Shown here one piece after another: positions 1-8,500 of a stretch of 28,510 bases of DNA; the first letter of the stretch is position 1; every line of letters begins with the position of its first letter. The notes under the pieces are model-generated. The model had not been told where the DNA came from. It ran no database searches and worked only from the letters and a program-made list of their open reading frames with translations. A program made the translations under genes and the position numbers. Source of the stretch: an uncultured Bacteroides sp. GTDB lineage: Bacteria > Bacteroidota > Bacteroidia > Bacteroidales > Bacteroidaceae. The stretch spans positions 1 through 28,510 of the forward strand of contig NZ_CASFWU010000070.1 in NCBI RefSeq assembly GCF_949298305.1. Direction: 5' to 3'.

Positions 1-163
1 TGGTTCATAAGCGGCCTTCAATTTGACCGCTAAGCTACGAATTCAAATCCGTTTCATTCTAAAGGACTGCTTAAAAGACTGTATTTCAATAATTTCAAAA
101 ACCGATTAGCCAACTTTTATTGGACAGTAGTGACCAACAAGAGAGACTGAAGAACATTCCTCC
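1..163. other. left-edge non-coding stretch
   Basis: No open frame with protein-like composition lies here. A short GCGG/CCGC inverted pair and an ATTCAAATCC string near positions 13-50 look superficially like part of a tRNA, but the T-arm does not pair. I see nothing else that can be supported. Confidence 0.5.
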
Positions 164-323
164 ATAAGATAAGTTGCGCCTCGGAAGCAAAAGCTAAAAA
201 CTACGTTTTTGCTTTGTACTTCACTCGGTTTGCACTACTTTGGATAAGACAGGCTGCACCTCGGAAGCAAAAGCTAAAAACTGCGTTTTTGCTTTGTACT
301 TCACTCGGTTTGCACTATCTTTG
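164..323 (+). repeat. 80-bp promoter-bearing repeat, two tandem copies
   Basis: Two copies with an exact 80-bp period (164-243 and 244-323) differ at only a few bases. Each unit holds an imperfect inverted repeat (AAAGC T AAAAAC, spacer TAC, GTTTTT GCTTT, flanked by GGAAG and CTTC) and ends in a Bacteroides-like promoter core. The same pair occurs again at 1404-1563. The right copy has a canonical -7 box (TATCTTTG); the left copy reads TACTTTGG, one base short of the consensus. Confidence 0.9.
293..323 (+). promoter_or_regulatory. Bacteroides-type promoter for the toxin-antitoxin genes
   Basis: TTTG at 293-296, a 19-bp spacer and TATCTTTG at 316-323 match the Bacteroides primary sigma factor consensus (TTTG, 19-21 bp, TAnnTTTG). 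Transcription would start near 330, leaving a short leader before the ATG at 347. That leader contains AAGGAGA at 333-339, a strong Shine-Dalgarno sequence that is uncommon in this phylum. Confidence 0.75.
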
Positions 324-346
324 TCCGAAAGAAAGGAGACAAAAAA

Positions 347-628
347 ATGAATACACTGGAAGTGGAAACCCTGCGCCGCGAACTCTTGCGCGACATCTTG
401 GATGTGGACGATTTGGACGTGCTCAAGAAACTGAGACGCTGCTTCAACCGACTGCGCGTCCACAGCACACCCGCCGCCACAGAGACTGAAAACTTGCGCC
501 CCTATACGATGGAGGAACTGAATGCGAGGATTGACGAGGCTGAAGCGGAAATTGAAGGAGGAGAGACCTTGTCCAGCCAAGAACTATTTGAACATTTGGA
601 GAACAAATATCCTTGGCTATGCAAATAA
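347..628 (+). CDS. putative antitoxin of a type II toxin-antitoxin pair
   Basis: This 93-residue acidic protein has an N-terminal helical stretch, a variable linker, and a C-terminal part with PYTMEELNARIDEAEAEIE, a pattern common in small Bacteroides antitoxins that partner RelE/ParE toxins. It would bind and neutralise the toxin encoded next to it and probably repress its own promoter. The start at 347 is supported by AAGGAGA seven bases upstream and by the promoter at 293-323. Its 3' end overlaps the toxin start at 619 by 10 bases, so the two are translated together. No clear DNA-binding fold can be assigned by eye; the antitoxin call rests mainly on position and the C-terminal pattern. 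Confidence 0.7.
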   Translation: MNTLEVETLRRELLRDILDVDDLDVLKKLRRCFNRLRVHSTPAATETENLRPYTMEELNARIDEAEAEIEGGETLSSQELFEHLENKYPWLCK

Positions 629-942
629 AATGGAGTAAAAAAGCCGGCCGTGCATTGGACACGGCTTTAGCACAAGGCATAGAATTGTTCGGCACCCGCA
701 GCACTACCCTCTTTTATAACAGAGTCAAATCCTACGAGCCCTTATTAGCATCCAATCCATATATGGGGAAAATAGAGCCCCTGCTTGCCGGCAAAAAACG
801 CCACCAATACCGCTCGCTCGTCGTCCACGAGCACTTCAAACTCATTTATTACATCGACCAACCCAACGCCATTCTCTACATCGCCGACCTGTGGGATACC
901 CGGCGCGAGCCATCACGCCTGGCGGGAGAAATCGAAAAATGA
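619..942 (+). CDS. RelE/ParE-family toxin
   Basis: The 107-residue basic protein begins MQIKWSKKAGRALD and carries the family pattern: NPYMGKIEPLLAG in the middle, then YRSLVVHEHFKLIYYID and the C-terminal strand ILYIADLWDTRREP. The length is normal for the RelE/ParE superfamily. The ATG at 619 is preferred over an upstream TTG at 613 because the family starts at this residue. Members either cleave mRNA at the ribosome (RelE type) or poison gyrase (ParE type); the sequence alone does not decide which. The gene overlaps the preceding antitoxin gene by 10 bases, which fits coupled synthesis of the pair. Confidence 0.85.
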   Translation: MQIKWSKKAGRALDTALAQGIELFGTRSTTLFYNRVKSYEPLLASNPYMGKIEPLLAGKKRHQYRSLVVHEHFKLIYYIDQPNAILYIADLWDTRREPSRLAGEIEK

Positions 943-955
943 TACACCACTGCAC

Positions 956-1312
956 ATGGTTTCAATAGCTAAAATCCAAAAAATATATCCGATATGGTGG
1001 CTTCTACATTCGGCAATTCTCCTGACGGTCAAGTCACCAGAAATCAATCTTGTATTCATTTCCTTGCCATTAGCGGCCATTTCATGTATATTGCTGGTAT
1101 CTCACTCGAATAAAGTGTGGGCTGTTTTCAATCTCATACTTCTTGTCTATTCAATTATTTTTTGGGCGTTTACGACATTATTATTCATGTTTACAACAGG
1201 ACTTGAGCAATACGTCATACTAAGAAGGTCCGTTTTCTTCATTTCACTCATAAACATAGGAGCCTCTTTGTTCTTTTGGTGGCATAATTGGAAAAAAAGT
1301 GTTTTCATGTAA
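956..1312 (+). CDS. small four-helix membrane protein of unknown function
   Basis: The 118-residue product is almost entirely hydrophobic. Four membrane segments can be drawn at about residues 12-25, 29-48, 54-79 and 91-111, followed by a short basic tail ending KKSVFM. The ATG at 956 lies 13 bases after the toxin stop, so the gene could be the third member of the toxin-antitoxin transcript. A longer reading of this frame would overlap the toxin gene and is serine/threonine-rich shadow sequence, so it was not used. The gene is clearly more AT-rich than its neighbours, which suggests a separate origin. I do not recognise a family. Confidence 0.55.
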   Translation: MVSIAKIQKIYPIWWLLHSAILLTVKSPEINLVFISLPLAAISCILLVSHSNKVWAVFNLILLVYSIIFWAFTTLLFMFTTGLEQYVILRRSVFFISLINIGASLFFWWHNWKKSVFM

Positions 1313-1403
1313 ATTAGCAATCCACAGCATAAACCAACGCTTGTTCTCCATAAAAATAATAGCATTTCGTTTCACCCCCCCCAACCTGTTCACACCACTT
1401 TAA

Positions 1404-1563
1404 ATAAGATAGGCGGCACCTCGGAAGTAAAAACTAAAAACTACGTTTTGGCTTTGTACTTCACTCGGTTTGCACTACTTTGGATAAGATAGGCGGCACC
1501 TCGGAAGTAAAAGCTAAAAACTACGTTTTTGCTTTGTACTTCACTCGGTTTGCACTATCTTTG
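1404..1563 (+). repeat. second tandem pair of the 80-bp promoter-bearing repeat
   Basis: Copies at 1404-1483 and 1484-1563 are nearly identical to those at 164-323 and lie exactly 1,240 bp further on. As in the first locus, only the gene-proximal copy ends in the canonical TATCTTTG, and the distal copy reads TACTTTGG. Confidence 0.9.
1533..1563 (+). promoter_or_regulatory. Bacteroides-type promoter for purL
   Basis: TTTG at 1533-1536, 19 bp, then TATCTTTG at 1556-1563. Transcription would begin near 1570, giving a leader of about 80 bases before the purL ATG at 1651. No PurR-like operator or purine riboswitch was recognised in the leader. Confidence 0.75.
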
Positions 1564-1650
1564 CCTACGAAAATGGACAAGAGGGAGTAGATTCACCCGA
1601 AGCCCTTGGAAATAAAGATATTTATCATTCATTATAGCGCTATCAATAGT

Positions 1651-4600
1651 ATGATTTCTTTCTACAGAACTCCTCAGAAAAGCGTGATTGCCGTTGAATG
1701 CGAACACGCTATCTCGCAGGCAGAAAGCGAAAAACTCTGCTGGCTTTTTGGAGAAGCCACCCCCGAAAGTGAAGAAAACCTGAAAGGCTGTTTCGTCGGC
1801 CCGCGCCGCGAAATGATTACTCCCTGGAGTACAAATGCCGTAGAGATCACTCAGAACATGGGTCTCAACGGCATTTTGCGCATAGAAGAGTACTTCCCCG
1901 TAGCCGATGAAAACGCAGACCACGACCCTATGCTGCAACGCATGTACAAAGGACTCGACCAACAGGTGTTCACCACCAACCGCAAGCCCGAACCCATTGT
2001 CCACATCGAAGACCTCGAAGCCTACAACGAACAGGAAGGTCTGGCCCTCTCGAAAGAAGAGATGGACTATCTGAAAAAAGTGGAGAAAGACCTCGGACGT
2101 CCGCTGACCGACTCCGAAGTATTCGGCTTCGCCCAAATCAACTCCGAACACTGCCGTCACAAAATCTTCGGCGGTACGTTCATCATCGACGGCGTAGAGC
2201 AGGAATCCTCGCTCTTCCAGATGATTAAGAAGACAACACAGGAAAATCCCAACAAAATCATATCGGCCTACAAGGACAACGTTGCCTTTGCCGAAGGCCC
2301 TGTCATCAAGCAGTTCGCTCCCGCCGACCACTCGAAGCCCGACTACTTCCAGGTGAAGGACATCAAGAGCGTCATCTCGCTGAAGGCCGAGACGCACAAC
2401 TTCCCCACTACCGTAGAGCCCTTCAACGGTGCATCAACCGGTACGGGTGGTGAAATCCGCGACCGTATGGGTGGCGGTAAAGGCTCCTGGCCCATCGCAG
2501 GTACAGCTGTCTACATGACCTCCTACCCCCGCACAGAAGAAGGACGCGAGTGGGAAGAAATCCTGCCCGTGCGCAAATGGCTGTATCAGACACCCGAACA
2601 GATTCTGATCAAGGCATCCAACGGTGCCAGCGACTTCGGTAACAAGTTCGGCCAGCCGCTTATCTGCGGTTCGGTGCTGACCTTCGAACACCAGGAAACA
2701 AGTAAACAAGAGACAAGTGGACAAGGCGACAAGGAAGGCCTTGTTGACTCGTCAACTGAAAACTCGTCAACTATTTACGGTTACGACAAAGTGATCATGC
2801 TGGCCGGTGGCGTAGGCTACGGCACGCAACGCGACTGTCTGAAGGGCAAACCCGAAGCAGGCAACAAGGTCGTAGTGATGGGTGGCGACAACTACCGCAT
2901 CGGTTTGGGCGGCGGCTCCGTATCGTCTGTAGACACAGGCCGATACAGCAGCGGCATCGAGTTGAACGCCGTACAGCGCGCCAACGCCGAGATGCAGAAA
3001 CGTGCCTACAACGTAGTACGCGCCCTTTGTGAAGAAGATGTCAACCCCGTTGTCTCCATCCACGACCACGGTTCGGCCGGACACGTAAACTGCCTCTCCG
3101 AGTTGGTAGAAGAATGTGGTGGACACATCGACATGAGCAAACTCCCCATCGGCGACAAGACCCTCTCGGCCAAGGAAATCATTGCCAACGAAAGTCAGGA
3201 GCGTATGGGATTGCTTATCAAGGAAGAAGCCATCGAACACGTACGTAAGATTGCCGAACGCGAACGCGCCCCGATGTACGTCGTAGGCGAAACAACCGGC
3301 GACCACCGCTTCTGCTTCGAGCAGGCCGACGGCGTGCGCCCCTTCGACCTGGCCGTTGACCAGATGTTCGGTTCTTCACCCAAAACATACATGGTAGACA
3401 AAACCGTAGAGCGTCATTACGAAATGCCGACTTACGAACTGCCCAAACTGCATGAATACTTGGCCAACGTACTCCAGCTGGAAGCTGTAGCCTGCAAAGA
3501 CTGGTTGACCAACAAGGTAGACCGTTCCGTAACAGGTAAGATTGCCCGCCAGCAATGCGTAGGCGAACTTCAGCTGCCGCTGAGCGACTGTGGTGTGGTA
3601 GCCCTCGACTATCGTGGTCAGGCAGGTATCGCCACTTCGCTGGGTCATGCTCCGCAAGCCGCATTGGCCGACCCGGCTGCCGGCTCTGTGCTCGCTGTCA
3701 GCGAAGCACTGACCAACCTCGTATGGGCACCGCTGGCCGAAGGACTGGACAGCGTATCGCTCTCCGCCAACTGGATGTGGCCTTGCCGCTCACAAGAAGG
3801 CGAGGATGCACGCCTCTACACGGCAGTCAAAGCATTGAGCGACTTCTGCTGCGCCCTGCAAATCAATGTGCCTACCGGCAAGGACTCTTTGTCCATGACA
3901 CAGAAATATCCCGACGGAAGCAAAGTCATCGCTCCGGGCACGGTCATCGTATCGGCTGGCGGTGAAGTGAGCGACGTGAAGAAAGTGGTTTCGCCCGTAT
4001 TGGTGAACGACCACAAGACCACGCTCTACCACATCGACTTCAGCTTCGACACCCTGAAACTGGGTGGTTCGGCTTTCGCACAGTCGCTGGGTAAGGTGGG
4101 CGACGACGTACCTACCGTACAGAACCCCGAATACTTCCGCGACGCCTTCCTGGCTGTTCAGGAGTTGGTGAACAAGGGCCTCATCCTGGCCGGACACGAC
4201 ATCTCGGCAGGCGGTCTCATCACCACGTTGCTCGAAATGTGCTTCTCCAACGTAGAAGGCGGTATGGAAATCAGCCTCGACAAGATTAAGGAAAACGACC
4301 TCATCAAGATATTGTTTGCCGAAAACCCGGGTATCGTCATCCAGGTGGCCGACAAGCACAAGGACGAAGTGAAGAAGATACTCGAAGACGCCGGCGTGGG
4401 CTTCGTGAAGATTGAGAAAGACGGTGCCACCTATCAGTTCGGCATCGACTACATGCGCGACGTATGGTATTCTACTTCTTACCTGCTCGACCGTCGCCAG
4501 TCGATGAACGGTTGCGCCAAGAAACGTTTCGAGAACTACAAGATGCAGCCCATGGACCTGGCCTTCATGCCGGGCTTCACAGGCAAACTGTCGCAATACG

Positions 4601-5385
4601 GCATCAGCCCCGACCGCCGCACACCGAGCGGCATCCGCGCAGCCATCATCCGCGAGAAGGGCACGAACGGCGAACGCGAAATGGCCTACTCACTCTACTT
4701 GGCCGGCTTCGACGTGAAGGACGTTACCATGACCGACCTCGTAAGCGGACGTGAGACACTGGAAGACGTCAACATGATTGTCTTCTGCGGCGGCTTCTCC
4801 AACTCCGACGTATTAGGTTCTGCCAAAGGCTGGGCAGGAGCCTTCCTCTTCAACCCCAAGGCCAAAGAGGCACTCGACAAATTCTATGCACGCGAAGACA
4901 CCCTCTCGCTGGGCGTCTGCAACGGTTGCCAGCTGATGATGGAACTGAACCTCATCAACCCCACCGACGAGAAACGCGGACGCATGCTGCACAACGACTC
5001 GCATAAGTTCGAAAGCCGCTTCTTAGGCGTTACCATCCCAACCAACCGCAGCGTAATGTTCGGTTCGCTGAGCGGCAGCAAGCTGGGCATCTGGGTGGCT
5101 CACGGCGAAGGCAAGTTCTCGTTGCCCTACGACGAAGACCACTATAACATCGTGGCCAAGTACACCTACGACGAGTATCCCGGCAACCCCAACGGTTCCG
5201 ACTATTCCGTAGCAGGTATCGCCAGCCCCGACGGCCGTCACCTGGCCATCATGCCTCACTTGGAGCGTGCCATCTTCCCGTGGCAGAACGCCTACTACCC
5301 CGCCGACCGCCTGGGCAGTGACCAGGTAACGCCGTGGATCGAGGCCTTCGTCAACGCCCGCAAGTGGGTAGAGGCTAAGAAATAA
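1651..5385 (+). CDS. purL: phosphoribosylformylglycinamidine synthase, single-chain large form
   Basis: The 1244-residue cytoplasmic enzyme uses ATP and glutamine to turn FGAR into FGAM, the fourth step of purine synthesis. An N-terminal PurS-like part is followed by two AIRS-type synthase halves (NSEHCRHK, KAETHNFPTTVEPF and GTGGEIRDR in the first) and a C-terminal class I glutaminase. The glutaminase has GVCNGCQ with the nucleophile Cys near residue 1090, and MPHLERAIFPW holds the catalytic His and Glu. The length suits the fused proteobacterial/eukaryotic type. I chose the ATG at 1651, giving MISFYRTPQKSVIAVE, over an upstream in-frame TTG at 1606, because the family begins there. Residues 348-375 are a low-complexity stretch between FEH and YGYDKV that looks like an inserted repeat. 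The gene stands alone between a promoter repeat and a long palindrome. Confidence 0.97.
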   Translation: MISFYRTPQKSVIAVECEHAISQAESEKLCWLFGEATPESEENLKGCFVGPRREMITPWSTNAVEITQNMGLNGILRIEEYFPVADENADHDPMLQRMYKGLDQQVFTTNRKPEPIVHIEDLEAYNEQEGLALSKEEMDYLKKVEKDLGRPLTDSEVFGFAQINSEHCRHKIFGGTFIIDGVEQESSLFQMIKKTTQENPNKIISAYKDNVAFAEGPVIKQFAPADHSKPDYFQVKDIKSVISLKAETHNFPTTVEPFNGASTGTGGEIRDRMGGGKGSWPIAGTAVYMTSYPRTEEGREWEEILPVRKWLYQTPEQILIKASNGASDFGNKFGQPLICGSVLTFEHQETSKQETSGQGDKEGLVDSSTENSSTIYGYDKVIMLAGGVGYGTQRDCLKGKPEAGNKVVVMGGDNYRIGLGGGSVSSVDTGRYSSGIELNAVQRANAEMQKRAYNVVRALCEEDVNPVVSIHDHGSAGHVNCLSELVEECGGHIDMSKLPIGDKTLSAKEIIANESQERMGLLIKEEAIEHVRKIAERERAPMYVVGETTGDHRFCFEQADGVRPFDLAVDQMFGSSPKTYMVDKTVERHYEMPTYELPKLHEYLANVLQLEAVACKDWLTNKVDRSVTGKIARQQCVGELQLPLSDCGVVALDYRGQAGIATSLGHAPQAALADPAAGSVLAVSEALTNLVWAPLAEGLDSVSLSANWMWPCRSQEGEDARLYTAVKALSDFCCALQINVPTGKDSLSMTQKYPDGSKVIAPGTVIVSAGGEVSDVKKVVSPVLVNDHKTTLYHIDFSFDTLKLGGSAFAQSLGKVGDDVPTVQNPEYFRDAFLAVQELVNKGLILAGHDISAGGLITTLLEMCFSNVEGGMEISLDKIKENDLIKILFAENPGIVIQVADKHKDEVKKILEDAGVGFVKIEKDGATYQFGIDYMRDVWYSTSYLLDRRQSMNGCAKKRFENYKMQPMDLAFMPGFTGKLSQYGISPDRRTPSGIRAAIIREKGTNGEREMAYSLYLAGFDVKDVTMTDLVSGRETLEDVNMIVFCGGFSNSDVLGSAKGWAGAFLFNPKAKEALDKFYAREDTLSLGVCNGCQLMMELNLINPTDEKRGRMLHNDSHKFESRFLGVTIPTNRSVMFGSLSGSKLGIWVAHGEGKFSLPYDEDHYNIVAKYTYDEYPGNPNGSDYSVAGIASPDGRHLAIMPHLERAIFPWQNAYYPADRLGSDQVTPWIEAFVNARKWVEAKK
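2692..2775 (+). repeat. repeat-like in-frame insertion within purL
   Basis: These 84 bases encode a Ser/Thr/Gln/Lys-rich stretch in an otherwise conserved part of PurL. They contain ACAAGG/CCTTGT (2729-2744), GTTGAC TC GTCAAC (2743-2756) and two copies of ACTCGTCAACT (2747-2757, 2762-2772). The 11-mer CTCGTCAACTG also occurs in the gene-free region at 12899-12909, with CCTTGT nearby at 12875. This points to a dispersed palindromic repeat, here with a length divisible by three. Confidence 0.6.
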
Positions 5386-5415
5386 GGATGCGTCAAGACT
5401 TATAGACGGCATCAT

Positions 5416-5506
5416 CAGTCTGTATAACTAATAGAAACGCAGATTCTCGCGGACCATTGATAATTTGCGTCAATCCGCGTCCATCTGCGTTTCTATTTAC
5501 AGACTG
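5416..5506. terminator. long nested palindrome after purL
   Basis: Three nested inverted pairs can be read: CAGTCTGTA (5416-5424) with TACAGACTG (5498-5506), AATAGAAACGCAGAT (5430-5444) with ATCTGCGTTTCTATT (5483-5497), and CGCGGA (5448-5453) with TCCGCG (5474-5479). It lies 31 bases after the purL stop and 47 bases before the next gene. It probably ends purL transcription; lack of a clear T-run after it makes this less certain. Confidence 0.6.
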
Positions 5507-5552
5507 GTTCTATTCCATTCCCCTCTTCTCACATTATCAATTTCCGTCCAAT

Positions 5553-8500
5553 ATGAAAAAGCACATTCTGTCAATCCTCATTCTTTGTCTGCTTCCATTT
5601 ACCGTCCGCCCGCAAATCTACAAATACATCGGCGTGGAAGACGGACTGAGCAACAGACGGGTGTATGCCATCCGGAAAGATACCAAAGGATACATGTGGT
5701 TTCTTACCCACGACGGAATAGACCGTTTCAACGGAAAAGACTTCAAACACTATAAGCTGATGGACGGTGAAGAGGAAATCAACTCCACCATGAACCTGAA
5801 TTGGCTCTACATTGATTCCAAAGGTACGTTGTGGGAAATCGGCAAGAACGGGCGGGTCTACCGCTATGACACCCAACACGACCGTTTCCAGCTGACGTAC
5901 AAGCTCCCTGAAGCCGGAAACAAAGACCGTCCCACCCCCGTCAGCTACGGTTTTGTGGATGAGAACAGTGTAGTGTGGCTTTGCAACGAAAAAGCCCTGT
6001 ATCTGTATGACGACAACACACAAAACGTTACTGTCATTAAAAACGAAATTGAAGAATACATTACCGATATCAAACAAATTGACTCTACCCATTACTTTAT
6101 CGGTACGGATATCGGCATCCACTACGCAGAATTGAAGAACAAGGTTTTAAGGCTGGTTCCCTGCCAGCAACTGGATGACCTTAAAGTACAGGTCAACGAG
6201 CTCTATTACCACAAGCCATCCAACAAAATCTTTATAGGCACTTTCCAGCGGGGCATCTTTGTTTACGACCTGAACCTCCGGAAAGCCTTCCCGCTCAACG
6301 TCGGCTTGACAGACATCAGCATTAACCGCATCCAGACACTGGACAGAAACGAAGTGCTGATAGCTACTGACGGTGCAGGCATCTATAAAATAAATACTGA
6401 CACCTATCAGTCAGAGCCCTACATCATTGCGGACTACAACAGCAACAATGCCATGAACGGCAATACCATCAACGACCTCTACATTGACGAAGAGCAACGC
6501 ATCTGGATTGCCAACTACCCCATCGGCATCACCGTGCGCGACAACCGCTACACCGCCTATCAGTGGATCAAACACTCCATCGGCAACCGCCAGTCGCTCG
6601 TCAATAACCAAATCAACGCCATCATTGAAGACCACGAAGGCGACTTGTGGTTCGCCACCAATAACGGCATCAGCCTGTACGACGAAAAGCAGGACAAATG
6701 GTACTCGTTCCTCAGCATCTTTGACAAGGACCAGCACAGCAAGAACCACACATTCATCTCCTTGTGCGAAGTGTCTCCCGGCATCGTCTGGGCAGGAGGA
6801 TACAGTTCGGGCATCTACGAAATAGACAAAAGCAGCAAGCAGGTAAAATTCTTTACCCCTTCGCTAATGGACGACTTGAACACACGCCCCGACAAATACA
6901 TCCGCTCCATTATCCGGAGTTCGGACGGCAAAATATGGTCCGGCGGCTATTACGACCTGAAGGAAATAGACATAACAAACAAAAGCATACGCAACTTCTA
7001 CAACCTGAGCGGCATAACGACCTTGGCCGAAAAAGACAGCGACCATCTGTGGATAGGTACGGCCACCGGCCTGTACTTGCTGGAGAGACATACAGGAAAA
7101 TATGAATACATTCCCATGCCGGTAGACTCCTACTACGTCTACTCGCTGTATCAGAGCAAAGAGGGACCACTCTACATCGGCACCAACAATGCAGGATTAC
7201 TGATTTATGAGCCTGAAACGAAGACGTTCGAACATTATTGTACGGACAACAGCGCACTTATCTCCAACAACATCTACCACATTCTATCGGACGGCAAGCA
7301 GAATTTCTTCCTAAGTACGGAGAATGGGCTGAGCAGTTTCAACCCGCAAGAAAAAAGCTTTCACAACTGGACCAAAGACCAAGGGCTGAAATCTGACCAC
7401 TTCAACGCCGCATCAGGCACCCTGCGCAGAAACGGAGACCTGATATTCGGAAGCACGGACGGAGCCATCGAGTTCAGCAAAGACATGGTCATGCCGCGCA
7501 GCTATCCGTTCAAGATGGTGTTCAGCGACCTGCGCGTATTCTACGAGACTGTCTACCCCAACGACACCCACTCTCCCCTTGTCAAAGACATTGACGAGAC
7601 CGAGACTCTGCACCTGAAGTATAACCAGAACATCTTCTCCCTGCAGGTATCCGCCATCAACTACGACTACCCGTCCCTCATCCTTTATTCGTGGATGCTC
7701 GAAGGCTTCTACGACGGATGGAGCCGGCCCAGCCAGGAGAGCGTCATCCGCTTCACCAACCTCAGTCCCGGCGAATACACCCTGCGTGTGCGGGCCATCT
7801 CGAACGAAGACCGCCGCCTCATCCTGCAAGAACGGAGCATGAAGATTGTCATCGAGCAACCCGTCTGGCTCAGCCTGTGGGCCCTGCTGCTTTATGCCGC
7901 CATTCTGTGCTCCCTCATCGTCACCGCCATGCGGGTCACCATGATGAAGAAGCAGCGCAAGATTTCGGACGAGAAAATCCGTTTCTTCATCAATACGGCA
8001 CACGACATCCGCACCCCGCTCACCCTCATCAAGGCTCCTCTGGAAGAACTGGGCGAGGAAGAGCAGCTGAGCGAGAAGGGCCGCAAGAACATGAACATTG
8101 CCATGCGCAACGTGAACGCCCTGATACGCCTCACGTCCAATCTCATCAACTTCGAGCGGACGGACATCTACTCCAGCGACCTGCATGTGGCCAGGCACGA
8201 GCTGAACGCCTACCTGGAAGAGACCATCAACGTGTTCAGGTCCTACGCCGAGGTGAAGCAGATTGACCTGACCTACACCAGCAACTTCGACCACCTGGAT
8301 GTCTGGATGGACAAGGACAAGATGGACTCCATCCTGAAGAACCTCCTCTCAAACGCGCTGAAATACACTCCGCAGGGCGGACAAGTGACCATCACCGCCG
8401 CCGAAAGCGCAGACACATGGAGCATCGAGGTGAAAGACACGGGCATCGGTGTCCCCGCATCGGAACAGAAGAAGCTGTTCAAGATACACTTCCGCGGCAG

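Noticed and set aside
1..60. tRNA-like 3' end (ATTCAAATCC with a GCGG/CCGC pair)
   Set aside because: The five-base T-arm does not pair around TTCAAAT and no acceptor stem or CCA-like end can be placed, so a tRNA cannot be supported.
1555..2397. Long minus-strand frame opposite purL
   Set aside because: It is the antisense shadow of a highly conserved gene; its Val/Phe/Gly-rich composition is typical of such shadows.
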